Shown: one piece after another, positions 17,186-25,496 of the stretch
Layout: every line of letters begins with the position of its first letter
How positions within the stretch are numbered: the stretch's first letter is position 1
Assembly (NCBI RefSeq): GCF_001509555.1
Contig: NZ_LMAS01000005.1
Span: 257,507-321,506, forward strand
From: Bacillus sp. FJAT-29937
Lineage (GTDB): Bacteria; Bacillota; Bacilli; Bacillales; Cytobacillaceae
Reading direction: 5' to 3'
Length of the DNA: 64,000 nt
Made by a program: the position numbers and the translations under genes
The notes under the pieces: generated by a model
Told to the model about the DNA's origin: nothing
Databases searched by the model: none
What the model saw: the letters and a program-made list of their open reading frames with translations, nothing else

Positions 17186-18465
17186 TTTGATTCAACTCGC
17201 TTTCTTATGTTTCTAGTTGGAATATGTATATTGAAAATAGTTCCATTTGCAGAGGATTTTATATTAATTTGGCCATCCAGCGAATGTACAATGTCTTGTA
17301 CATGGGAAAGACCAATGCCCGTTGCTGCCACTCCGTGATCATTATACTTAGTCGTATATCCTGGTTCAAAAATAATTGGCAGATCTTCTTTTGCAATTCC
17401 TTTGCCTGTATCTTTTACAATAATTACAGTATTGGCTGACTTATTCATAGCCTGAATATCAATTGCCCCTATACCCTCGATGGCTTCGACAGCATTTGCA
17501 GTGAGATTATTTAATATCGCCAGGAGAGGAATTTGCTGTGCTGTCTCAAAATCAGTTGATGTCTTTAAATGAAAGATGATTTTTTTCCCTAACAGCTCAC
17601 TATATTTTTCATTAGATGCTGCGACGATTCCGAGAACATCAGAAAGATAGACGGAATCTGACTTCTTTTGCGATGAAATTTTTGCTAGTCCAGAAAGAAT
17701 CCGCTGCGAATCTTTTTTCACTTCATGTATTTCTTGGGCGATGAGCAATGCTTGCCTGCCTAACTCGGAAAGATTATGCTTTTTTAATTTTCGATATAAA
17801 TCATGGCTTGATCCTGTAATCTGTTCAATATGATCGATTGACTTTTGTAAATAAAGAGTTTCGGCATATAATTCTGATCCAACCTCCAGCATTTCTTCCA
17901 TGCGTTTTTTTTGCTCGGAAATCGTAATGGAGCTATAGATTCCTACTACAAAATAGCTTCGGAGTAAGGCTACGCCGCTAAGCATTAACCATTCTTGCAG
18001 ATTAATGTTCGAATGATAGGTAAGCAAATAACGCATAAGATGCTCAGCACTGTTTCCAATAAATTCGAAACACGCAGCGAAAGCTCCAAGGAGAAGAGGG
18101 GAGGCTTTGTATGTATTTATGTTAATAACGCTAAATCCTAAAGCAAACAAGAAATAATAGAGAAAAGCCGGGAAATGATTTTCAATGCTAAGCAAAAATG
18201 AAATATCACTGAACACCAAATCCTCACAAATACGCAAACATACAACAGTCAATCCTGTGATGAACCCTGTACGAATTAAAGATACAGGAGGAAAAATGAG
18301 AATCAGCAAAAAAAAAGTAATACTGCCTAATCCGAATCGAAAATCCTCTCCATAGAAAGGGATCACTTTGACCTCACTTAAGAAAGCAGTTAAGATGGCG
18401 GTGAGAAATAATGGAACCCATTTAATTCTGATAATATTTCTACTAAATATATATGTGGAAAGCAT
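17182..18465 (-). CDS. glnK: Sensor histidine kinase of the GlnK-GlnL system
   Basis: The 427-residue protein has about six N-terminal membrane helices (residues 15-180), a linker helix, a phospho-acceptor His247 in AQEIHEVKKDSQRI, and a GHKL ATPase domain with N box (ILNNLTANAVEAI), G1 (DTGKGI) and G2 (ATGIGLSHV). The HEVKKD H box and overall build match B. subtilis GlnK (YcbA), which with GlnL activates glutaminase and glutamine uptake. No glutaminase gene is adjacent here; a glutamate symporter follows instead. A GlnT/AlsT-type symporter lies about 30 kb away at 48015. Confidence 0.9.
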   Translation of the reverse strand: MLSTYIFSRNIIRIKWVPLFLTAILTAFLSEVKVIPFYGEDFRFGLGSITFFLLILIFPPVSLIRTGFITGLTVVCLRICEDLVFSDISFLLSIENHFPAFLYYFLFALGFSVININTYKASPLLLGAFAACFEFIGNSAEHLMRYLLTYHSNINLQEWLMLSGVALLRSYFVVGIYSSITISEQKKRMEEMLEVGSELYAETLYLQKSIDHIEQITGSSHDLYRKLKKHNLSELGRQALLIAQEIHEVKKDSQRILSGLAKISSQKKSDSVYLSDVLGIVAASNEKYSELLGKKIIFHLKTSTDFETAQQIPLLAILNNLTANAVEAIEGIGAIDIQAMNKSANTVIIVKDTGKGIAKEDLPIIFEPGYTTKYNDHGVAATGIGLSHVQDIVHSLDGQINIKSSANGTIFNIHIPTRNIRKRVESN

Positions 18466-18553
18466 TGTATTCTCCTAATAGGGATTTGTGCCCCAACTGA
18501 TTAAAGTTTCATTTTATTATAATCTAATCATAAATTAAAAGGAATTCACAAAG

Positions 18554-18600
18554 AAAAAAGGTGGGTGCATTAGAAATTTCCTAATGCATCCACCTTTTTT
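18554..18600 (-). terminator. Strong intrinsic terminator of gdhA
   Basis: A stem of about 20 bp with one mismatch (GGTGGGTGCATTAG with CTAATGCATCCACC) is flanked by A and T runs. Confidence 0.9.
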
Positions 18601-18603
18601 CTC

Positions 18604-19986
18604 TTAAACAACACCCTGTACAATCATAGCATTTGCTACACGAATAAAGCCTGCAATGTTTGAACCGATTACTAAATTGCCTGGATACCCATATTCTTCA
18701 GCAGCGTTAACAGTATTGCGGTAAATATTTTTCATGATTTGATGAAGCTTCTCATCTACTTCTTCAAACGTCCATGCAATTCTTGCACTATTCTGAGACA
18801 TTTCCAGTGCAGAAACTGATACTCCACCTGCATTTGCTGCTTTTCCAGGTGCAAAGAGGATATCATTCTTTAGAAATACATCGATCGCTTCTAGGTTGGA
18901 CGGCATATTAGCGCCTTCTCCAACAGCCTTGACCCCATTCGCTACAAGGATTTTTGCAGAGCATTCATTTATTTCATTTTGAGTCGCACATGGAAGAGCG
19001 ATATCACATGGGATTGACCAGATGCCGGAACAGCCTTCAACATATTGTGCGTGAGGGTGTTCATAAACATATTCATAGATTCGCTTGCCCTCAACTTCTT
19101 TCAAGTGTTTAACGGTTTCAAGATTTAACCCATTTTCATCATAAATATACCCATTGGAATCACTGCAAGCCACTACTTTCGCGCCTAATTGCATGGCTTT
19201 TTCGATGGCATAAATGGAAACATTCCCTGATCCAGAGACAATCACGGTGCTTTCGTTAAAGCTATGGCCTTTATCTCTTAACATTTCTTCAACGAAATAT
19301 ACAAGGCCATATCCGGTTGCTTCTTTTCGTGCCAAACTTCCTCCATATTCAAGCCCTTTGCCAGTTAACACGCCAGCTTCATAAGCGCCTCGAAGTCGCT
19401 TATATTGCCCGAACATATAGCCGATTTCCCTTGCGCCAACTCCAATATCACCTGCTGGGACATCAGTATCAGGACCAATATGCTTATATAGTTCAGTCAT
19501 AAAGCTTTGAGTAAAACGCATGATTTCACCATCTGATTTTTCCTTCGGATCAAAATCTGCCCCGCCTTTTGCCCCTCCAATTGGGAGACCAGTTAAGGAA
19601 TTTTTGAAGATTTGTTCAAAACCGAGGAATTTAATGATGCTGGAATTTACGGTAGGATGAAAACGAATGCCGCCTTTATAGGGGCCGAGGGTACTGCTGT
19701 ACTGGACGCGAAATCCGCGATTTACCTGTACCTTTCCTTTATCATCAGTCCATGGAACACGGAAGGTAATGACCCTTTCAGGTTCAACAATTCTTTCTAG
19801 GATATTTTGATCCATATATTTAGGGTGTTTAGAAAATACAGGTAAAAGTGAATCAAAAATTTCTTCAACAGCCTGATGAAATTCTGATTCAAACGGATTC
19901 CTTGTTTTTACCTTTTCAAAAACTTCATTTACATAATTAACGGCTACTTTAGATTCGTTATTTTTCACTTCCTCTATTGTTTGCAT
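18604..19986 (-). CDS. gdhA: Glutamate dehydrogenase, hexameric GdhA type
   Basis: The 460-residue enzyme interconverts glutamate with 2-oxoglutarate plus ammonium. It has the long form of the catalytic domain: RVQYSSTLGPYKGGIRFHP, the catalytic lysine region GLPIGGAKGGADFDPK, and DVPAGDIGVGAREIGY, followed by a Rossmann domain with VSGSGNVSIYA and KVVACSDSNGYIY. The Ser in CSDSNG and overall similarity to the E. coli-type enzyme suggest NADPH use and a biosynthetic role. The ATG at 19986 has a GAGGGGAA site. It is divergent from a GltC-like LysR regulator, which suggests GltC-type control of gdhA in place of or besides glutamate synthase. Confidence 0.95.
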   Translation of the reverse strand: MQTIEEVKNNESKVAVNYVNEVFEKVKTRNPFESEFHQAVEEIFDSLLPVFSKHPKYMDQNILERIVEPERVITFRVPWTDDKGKVQVNRGFRVQYSSTLGPYKGGIRFHPTVNSSIIKFLGFEQIFKNSLTGLPIGGAKGGADFDPKEKSDGEIMRFTQSFMTELYKHIGPDTDVPAGDIGVGAREIGYMFGQYKRLRGAYEAGVLTGKGLEYGGSLARKEATGYGLVYFVEEMLRDKGHSFNESTVIVSGSGNVSIYAIEKAMQLGAKVVACSDSNGYIYDENGLNLETVKHLKEVEGKRIYEYVYEHPHAQYVEGCSGIWSIPCDIALPCATQNEINECSAKILVANGVKAVGEGANMPSNLEAIDVFLKNDILFAPGKAANAGGVSVSALEMSQNSARIAWTFEEVDEKLHQIMKNIYRNTVNAAEEYGYPGNLVIGSNIAGFIRVANAMIVQGVV

Positions 19987-20106
19987 AATGATCAATTCCC
20001 CTCTGTATAAATTAAGTTTCAATTAGTTGGCGATAGTTGGATACATTTAGAACTTTTAGCCAAATAAATGGATTTTCTGTTAAAGAAATTTTATAATGAA
20101 AAAATA

Positions 20107-20130
20107 ATCTAAACAATATGAATTTTAGAT
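20107..20130. promoter_or_regulatory. Candidate LysR-type operator between gdhA and gltC
   Basis: ATCTAAA (20107-20113) and TTTAGAT (20124-20130) form a perfect 7-bp dyad with a 10-nt spacer in the divergent intergenic region, as expected for a LysR-type autoregulatory site. It lies 45 bp before the gltC start. Confidence 0.55.
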
Positions 20131-20174
20131 AAGAACAATGCCGATGTGAGATGAATCGGGGGAGATGGGCATAT

Positions 20175-21077
20175 ATGGAGTTAAGACAAATACAGTATTT
20201 TATGGAGGTTGCAAAAAGGGAGCATGTAACGGAGGCGGCAGATGCGCTCCATGTCGCTCAATCAGCAGTCAGCAGGCAGATTTTTAATTTAGAAGCAGAG
20301 CTTGGAGTTGATTTATTTATTCGCGAGGGCAGAAATGTTCGATTAACGCCAATAGGAAAGATATTTCTCGAGCACATGGAGGAAGCAATGAAGGTAATTG
20401 AAAGTGCCAAAAGGGAGGTAGACGAGTATTTAGACCCTGAAAAGGGAACGATTCGCGTTGGTTTCCCGAGCAGCTTAGCCGCTTACACTCTCCCCACAGC
20501 CATTTCTGCCTTTAGCCGAAAGCATCCAGATGTAAAATATCAGCTTCGCCAAGGCTCTTATCAAAGTTTAATAGATGGAGTTAAAAAGGGAGATATTGAT
20601 ATGGCGCTTCTTGGTCCGGTTCCGAAAGATGATAAGAAAGTGCTGGGGAATATTTTATTCACAGAAAAAATAGTCGCTTTATTGCCAGTAAGGCATGCTC
20701 TAGCAGATCGGAAGTCAATCAAATTAAGCCAATTACGGGATGATTCCTTCGTCTTGTTTCCGAACGGCTATATTTTGCGTGAAATTACTGTTAATGCCTG
20801 TCAGCAGCAAGGGTTTCAACCAAATGTGACATTTGAGGGTGAGGATATAGACGCGATAAAAGGCTTAGTTTCAGCCGGTCTCGGTGTAACTTTAATTCCC
20901 GAAATCACATTGATAGACAGTTTGCCCCGTCAAACAGTAAAAACCCAAATCGAACCTCAAGTCACAAGGACGGTTGGTGTGATCATTCCGACCGATCGTG
21001 AAATGCTTCCAACTGCAAAGCTTTTCCATGAGTTTCTGAATGAATTTTTCAACATGCTGGGCAGTTTTCAAAAATAA
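20175..21077 (+). CDS. gltC: LysR-family regulator, GltC ortholog
   Basis: The 300-residue protein follows B. subtilis GltC through its length: MELRQIQYFMEVAKREHV, AADALHVAQSAVSRQI and LFIREGRNVRLTPIG in the DNA-binding domain, and GFPSSLA, RQGSYQSLI, DMALLGPVP and GEDIDAIKGLVSAGLGVTL in the effector domain. GltC controls glutamate synthesis in response to 2-oxoglutarate and glutamate. The ATG at 20175, behind a GGGGGAGATGGG site, gives the same length as GltC; an upstream GTG would add unrelated residues. Its position opposite gdhA rather than gltAB is a notable difference from B. subtilis. Confidence 0.92.
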   Translation: MELRQIQYFMEVAKREHVTEAADALHVAQSAVSRQIFNLEAELGVDLFIREGRNVRLTPIGKIFLEHMEEAMKVIESAKREVDEYLDPEKGTIRVGFPSSLAAYTLPTAISAFSRKHPDVKYQLRQGSYQSLIDGVKKGDIDMALLGPVPKDDKKVLGNILFTEKIVALLPVRHALADRKSIKLSQLRDDSFVLFPNGYILREITVNACQQQGFQPNVTFEGEDIDAIKGLVSAGLGVTLIPEITLIDSLPRQTVKTQIEPQVTRTVGVIIPTDREMLPTAKLFHEFLNEFFNMLGSFQK

Positions 21078-21098
21078 ACGAATAAGGGGTAAAGGTAA

Positions 21099-21635
21099 AT
21101 GTATCAAAAACCACAAGCAAATGAATATCCGGCCTATTTTTCGGCTTATGTTCATTTAGTGCCAGATGGGGAATTGCTTGAGCTATTGAATGAGCAGCTG
21201 AAAGCAACGGTGAATGCAGTTAATGATGTGACAGAAAGACAGAGCCAATTTCGATATGCTCCTAATAAATGGACGGTAAAAGAAGTGATTGGACATATGG
21301 CAGACACAGAACGTATTATGGGTTATCGGATTCTTTGCATTGCAAGGGGTGAAACAGCTCCGCTTCCGGGATTTGACGATAATCTTTATGTTCAAAACGG
21401 CTCGTTTAATCAATTGTCCATGCAAGAACTTTTAGAAAATTTTTCAACTGTACGCCAATCCACAATCGTTTTGCTGAAAAGCTTAGATTCAGCTGCATGG
21501 CTGAGGAAAGGAAATGCTAACGGCTTTGAGATTACAGTCCGTGCGATTGCAAGTATTATAGCGGGACATGAGCTTCATCATCGCCAAATCCTACTGGAGC
21601 GCTATTTCAATTCATCCGACTATCCAGCTAGATAG
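21099..21635 (+). CDS. DinB/YfiT-fold protein, probable metal-dependent enzyme
   Basis: The 178-residue protein fits the DinB_2 four-helix bundle. It has WTVKEVIGHMADTERIM (first metal-binding His), a central PLPGFDDNLYV segment, and a C-terminal AGHELHHRQILLERY with the remaining histidines. Members of this superfamily include bacillithiol S-transferases and other thiol-dependent enzymes, so a detoxification role is possible, but the specific activity is unknown. AAGGGGT and AAAGG elements precede the ATG. It starts 21 nt after gltC and is probably co-transcribed with it. Confidence 0.82.
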   Translation: MYQKPQANEYPAYFSAYVHLVPDGELLELLNEQLKATVNAVNDVTERQSQFRYAPNKWTVKEVIGHMADTERIMGYRILCIARGETAPLPGFDDNLYVQNGSFNQLSMQELLENFSTVRQSTIVLLKSLDSAAWLRKGNANGFEITVRAIASIIAGHELHHRQILLERYFNSSDYPAR

Positions 21636-21650
21636 AACCTTTTAAATAAA

Positions 21651-21694
21651 AAATCACGATGAAGTCCTGTAAAAAGAGCTTCACCGTGATTTTT
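21651..21694. terminator. Bidirectional terminator between convergent genes
   Basis: AATCACGATGAAG pairs with CTTCACCGTGATT with one mismatch, flanked by A and T runs. Confidence 0.88.
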
Positions 21695-21695
21695 T

Positions 21696-23369
21696 TTATT
21701 CTAATCCTTCAATCATAATATTTTTCACAGGCATAAATGCTTCACCGGTATCCAAATAGGTAACCTTTACTTGATCGCCTTCCTGCAAATAAATCGCCAT
21801 GGGGCTGTTTTCTGAAGAAATGACATAGTTTTTTCTGTTATCTAGGAGGAATGACACTACAGTGAAATCTCCAACCTTCTCTTTATAAACTCGAACGACG
21901 GTGCCGCTAACTTGTTTTTCCTCAGCCTTAGAGCTTCCGTCCACTGTGCCCCCGCCTCTTTGGAGAGCTGTTTTGTATAGCTTCAAGGCTTCGTTCGGCG
22001 TATTTCCATATACGGATATTTCCGGATTAGCTGCTGATACAATAAAGTAATTTTGTAAAAATCCGTTAGAATCGAGAACAGGCGTTAGCCAGCTTGCTTC
22101 TCCATAGAAGTTATACAGGACAGGCATTTCACCTTCCCATTTCTTTTCTATAAATTTCTTCTCGATAATTTGTAAGGCACCTTGGGAGTCCATGTAGGAT
22201 TCTTCAAGATTACCAGTATAATAAGTCGCTTCACCGGTTCTTGAGTTGGTCAGGGAATACCCAAGCATCGAATCCACGCCTTCTTTCGGGCTCGTAAAAT
22301 CAGTAAAATAATACATGTCGCCATTTTCATCAAAAATAGGACTGACATTCGCCTCTGTCCCCTCGTCAGAAGGGAGCTTTACGTCCTTTTTGCCAAATGC
22401 GCTGTTCCAAAATCCGTGTACATACTTTCCGAAATAGCTGTTTTGTAAACTGACTGCTTCTGGAGAAACTGCACCATCAATAAATGCAGGCACATTCGCT
22501 AAACGATATTCCTTCGTTTCTCCATTTTTGGGATCCACAATGATGATTCCTTTTACATCGAAACCATTCCGGGCCGAAACAAATTTGCCAAATGTACGGA
22601 TATAATGCGGCTTGCCATCGTCATCGATCTCTAATTGAACATCGCCATAAAAAATATGTTTAGGGTATTGCATTCGAATATGGCGTTCTAGATTTTTATT
22701 AAAATATGAAGAAGGGGTGTAAATCATTTCAGCCTGAATAAATTTAGGATTTGCGGAAGAGTCAGTGGCACTAATGGTAAAATAACCTGGAGTTTGTTTA
22801 CCATTGATCCATTTGAACAATCCCGAAAATTCAACCGGAGCAATATACACATAATTCCCATTCACCTTTTGAATTTGCAAGTTTCCAAGCTCATAATAGC
22901 TCGTATTAGGCACTTGTCCGAATGCCTTTTTCATTTTATTGCGTGCAAATTGAGGCGGAACACTTGCAGGAGTCTCTTTTTCATCGAACGTCTCAATCTC
23001 CATTTTCTCTTTCATTTTGGCAATTTCGTATTTATCATCGGCATTGAAGAGAAAGGCAGTTAAGAAAAATCCTCCAACGATCAGACTAACTAGGAATAGT
23101 AGCCCTTTGACCATTCTTTCATTGCCAGAAGCAAACAATGCTCCACCAAGGGTAATGATCATAGCAAAAAACCATAAAGACGTCAGGTTGCGATCAAGAT
23201 TGGTAAAATAATAGAAGGAAAAGACAATTAAAATGATAAGAATAATGGCTGCAATAAGTGATGCAGATTTGGACTTTTTACCCTCTTTTGATTTGTTTTT
23301 TGAGAAAGGGATGAGCACCAGCGCAGACGCTAATCCCGCAATAAGTGTAAATAGAATAATATTGCTCAT
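21696..23369 (-). CDS. Membrane protein with large outside domain, function unknown
   Basis: The 557-residue protein has four hydrophobic segments in the first 110 residues (about 3-20, 38-56, 64-81 and 87-107), then about 440 residues predicted outside the cell. That part holds repeated strand-rich segments such as GYFTISATDSS, IQAEMIYTPSS, GIIIVDPKNGETKEYR and LTPVLDSNGFLQNYF, and ends with a small barrel-like domain (QVSGTVVRVYKEKVGDFTVVSFLLD). A VDPKNGE-type tract together with AFIDGAVSPE recurs in my memory of conserved hypothetical membrane proteins, but I cannot give it a name or function. It stands alone. Confidence 0.8.
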   Translation of the reverse strand: MSNIILFTLIAGLASALVLIPFSKNKSKEGKKSKSASLIAAIILIILIVFSFYYFTNLDRNLTSLWFFAMIITLGGALFASGNERMVKGLLFLVSLIVGGFFLTAFLFNADDKYEIAKMKEKMEIETFDEKETPASVPPQFARNKMKKAFGQVPNTSYYELGNLQIQKVNGNYVYIAPVEFSGLFKWINGKQTPGYFTISATDSSANPKFIQAEMIYTPSSYFNKNLERHIRMQYPKHIFYGDVQLEIDDDGKPHYIRTFGKFVSARNGFDVKGIIIVDPKNGETKEYRLANVPAFIDGAVSPEAVSLQNSYFGKYVHGFWNSAFGKKDVKLPSDEGTEANVSPIFDENGDMYYFTDFTSPKEGVDSMLGYSLTNSRTGEATYYTGNLEESYMDSQGALQIIEKKFIEKKWEGEMPVLYNFYGEASWLTPVLDSNGFLQNYFIVSAANPEISVYGNTPNEALKLYKTALQRGGGTVDGSSKAEEKQVSGTVVRVYKEKVGDFTVVSFLLDNRKNYVISSENSPMAIYLQEGDQVKVTYLDTGEAFMPVKNIMIEGLE

Positions 23370-23473
23370 ATAATCACTTCTTTCAAAGGAGTTATTAAGT
23401 GTATTTACGAATGGTAAGATGGAAAAGTTTCAATTTGGATTGCTAAAACACATTCGCGGTCACCAATAGTGTT

Positions 23474-23889
23474 CCATGGAATGCGATTTCCAAGGTCTGG
23501 GCCAAAAAGGGCAACCATGACCACTTCATGGAGCGCGTTTTTCAAGGACGTCGTCCAAAAGGGTAACTATGAACACCCCATGGCACGCGTTTTCCAAGGA
23601 CGTCGTCCAAAAGGGCAACCATGACCACTTCATGGAGCGCGTTTTTCAAGGACGTCGTCCAAAAGGGTAACCATGAACACCCCATGGCACGCGTTTTCCA
23701 AGGACGTCGTCAAAAAAAGTAACCATGAACGCCTTATGGCACGCGTTTTTCAAGATCACCGTCAAAAAGGATAACTATGAACGCTTCATAGTAGTCGCTT
23801 TTCAAGGCACCCATTAAAAACGGTCACCATGACCGCTCCACGGAACTCATTTTCAAGGATCTCAATTAAAAATAAATGCCATAAAGTTC
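23474..23889. repeat. Tandem 52-bp hairpin repeat array, eight units (family B)
   Basis: Units start at 23474, 23526, 23578, 23630, 23682, 23734, 23786 and 23838, always 52 bp apart. The conserved core is CATGGCACGCGTTTTCCAAG, then GGACGTCGTCC (a small hairpin in itself) and AACCATGAA. Two unit types alternate at first. Boundary hairpins such as CCATGA with TCATGG and CTATGAA with TTCATAG are perfect. The phase and the shared CAT-GCAC-CGTTTT and ATGAA positions align with family A. The gap 23370-23982 holds this array and the promoter at 23930. Confidence 0.95.
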
Positions 23890-23929
23890 ATGTTTAGTGT
23901 TTCCCGAAGTTAACGAAATAAAAGAACAC

Positions 23930-23955
23930 TGTCACGTTTTTCTTATTAGAACGAC
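23930..23955 (+). promoter_or_regulatory. Candidate ECF-type promoter of the SigX-like operon
   Basis: TGTCAC and CGAC are separated by exactly 16 nt, 28 bp before the GTG start. This fits the B. subtilis ECF pattern (an AAC-like -35 and CGAC or CGTC -10) and would allow autoregulation. Confidence 0.6.
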
Positions 23956-23982
23956 TGATAAATAAACAGGGGGAAAAGGCGG

Positions 23983-24528
23983 GTGAGGAAGAAATTGAAT
24001 AAGAATCGGGATGAGCTCGTAATAGAGTGGTATGAACAATATTATGAAGATGTTTACCGATTTATCCTGTTTATGATCCAGGATAAACAAAGCTGTGAGG
24101 ATCTTGTTCATGATACATTCGTTCGAGCGTATACGGCTTTTGAACGTTTTGACAACCGTTCGAGCATTAGAACATGGCTGTTTAGTATTGCCAAGCATAT
24201 TGTCATCGATGAAATTCGCAAACGGCAACGATGGAGGCTTTTTAATTCCAATTCTCAAGATAGAGAAGTGCCATCTACCTTTAATGTTGAGCAATATGTA
24301 GAAAACAAAGAAATGGTTCTATCCCTGATGAAGGCAATATATCGTTTAAAGTCAAATTATCGACTTGTTATTATTTTAAGAAAGATAGAAGGTTTTTCAA
24401 CAATTGAAACGGCAGAAATACTTAATTGGTCTGAGGCTAAGGTTCGAAAAACACTATCAAGGGCATTGCAGTCATTAAAAGAAATGAGTGAAAAAGAAGG
24501 TGGTGAACGTGTTGAACAATCAATTTGA
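23983..24528 (+). CDS. ECF RNA polymerase sigma factor, SigX-like
   Basis: The 181-residue protein has sigma region 2 (YYEDVYRFILFMIQDKQSCEDLVHDTFVR and RTWLFSIAKHIVIDEIRKRQR, given here only by its key residues D-L-V-H-D and R-T-W-L-F-S-I-A) and region 4.2 (FSTIETAEILNWSEAKVRKTL). Spacing and motifs resemble B. subtilis SigX, which responds to cell-envelope and cationic peptide stress. The start is a GTG with an AGGGGGAAAAGG site. The following gene overlaps it and encodes a single-pass membrane protein, the expected anti-sigma factor. Confidence 0.88.
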   Translation: MRKKLNKNRDELVIEWYEQYYEDVYRFILFMIQDKQSCEDLVHDTFVRAYTAFERFDNRSSIRTWLFSIAKHIVIDEIRKRQRWRLFNSNSQDREVPSTFNVEQYVENKEMVLSLMKAIYRLKSNYRLVIILRKIEGFSTIETAEILNWSEAKVRKTLSRALQSLKEMSEKEGGERVEQSI

Positions 24529-25435
24529 CGACCAATGGAAGCAATTAAAACATCTCAAACCAACCCAAAAGGAGAAGGATGCTTTAAGAGCAAGGCTGTG
24601 GCATTCCCTAAAGAATCAATCTATAAATCGTTCTCCAAAAAGAAGTTTCCAATGGAAAGCACTATTATCATCATGCCTTTTCGTTCTAATTTGCAGCGGA
24701 TTTATTTGGAAAGTAATTTCAGATGGTACAGGGCCTCATACAGCTAAACCAAGAAATGCTGAGGAACATGTTTCGATGGACAATAAATTTAGCTGGAAGG
24801 CTAAGGATGTTCATATTGAAAAGTCATCAAAAGGCTGGGAAATTTATTCACAGGATTCATCAAATATAGTCGGAATCATTGAGGTTGTAACAGAAGGGGA
24901 AATGAAGGGGATAACTACAGGATTAGCTATGTTCGTTGAAGAAGAGCTAGAAAATTTCCCATACCCAACCACTATGAATATAGAGCATGTGAAGATGATG
25001 GATACAGCGATTAGATATCACTTCTTTATTCCAATTGAAAATGAGAAATTTGCTCATTTTAGTTTTGATTATCCTAAGCTTGAACACGCTGAGATTTTCC
25101 AAGCGATGGCCACTTTGAAAATTGAAGGAATATCCCCCAAACAGTCTAAAGAGCCAATATATGTGAAACATGGCTATGGAGCAATGATATTTCCGGTCGG
25201 GCTAGAACCCATTTCCCTTTCACCAGGCGAAGAAAAATATCATTGGGAAGAAGCTTCCTTTACCTCGTATTATCAATATTTAGATAAAATTTCTGAAGGG
25301 TATTGGAAAAGGGAATCGACAAAGGGGGCAACAACGACATTTGTTTCAGGCAATGGAATGGAGAATGTATCAATCACTTTAAAAGATAAAAACTTAATAT
25401 ATGAATTTACTTATCTTCATGACGATGAACAATGA
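24509..25435 (+). CDS. Probable membrane anti-sigma factor for the SigX-like sigma
   Basis: From the GTG at 24509 the product is about 308 residues. It has a cytoplasmic N-terminus of about 45 residues, one membrane helix (WKALLSSCLFVLICSGFIW) and an outside domain of about 240 residues. The frame overlaps the sigma gene by 20 bp, and AAGAAGGTGG within the sigma gene gives a ribosome binding site, so translation is probably coupled. The outside part carries no motif that I can name. Function is inferred from position and topology, as for RsiX. GTG codons at 24488, 24500 and 24503 are alternative starts. Confidence 0.72.
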   Translation: MLNNQFDDQWKQLKHLKPTQKEKDALRARLWHSLKNQSINRSPKRSFQWKALLSSCLFVLICSGFIWKVISDGTGPHTAKPRNAEEHVSMDNKFSWKAKDVHIEKSSKGWEIYSQDSSNIVGIIEVVTEGEMKGITTGLAMFVEEELENFPYPTTMNIEHVKMMDTAIRYHFFIPIENEKFAHFSFDYPKLEHAEIFQAMATLKIEGISPKQSKEPIYVKHGYGAMIFPVGLEPISLSPGEEKYHWEEASFTSYYQYLDKISEGYWKRESTKGATTTFVSGNGMENVSITLKDKNLIYEFTYLHDDEQ

Positions 25436-25446
25436 AATAAGTACTT

Positions 25447-25484
25447 AGAGACCAATTCTTTTTTGAAAATTGGTCTCTTATTTT
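25447..25484. terminator. Bidirectional terminator between convergent genes
   Basis: AGAGACCAATT pairs with AATTGGTCTCT around a loop of about 11 nt and is followed by T residues. Confidence 0.88.
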
Positions 25485-25496
25485 TGGAAATAGCTC

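Noticed and set aside
23932-24294. 120-residue frame on the minus strand
   Set aside because: It lies inside the SigX-like gene and its promoter, has no ribosome binding site and no recognisable motif.
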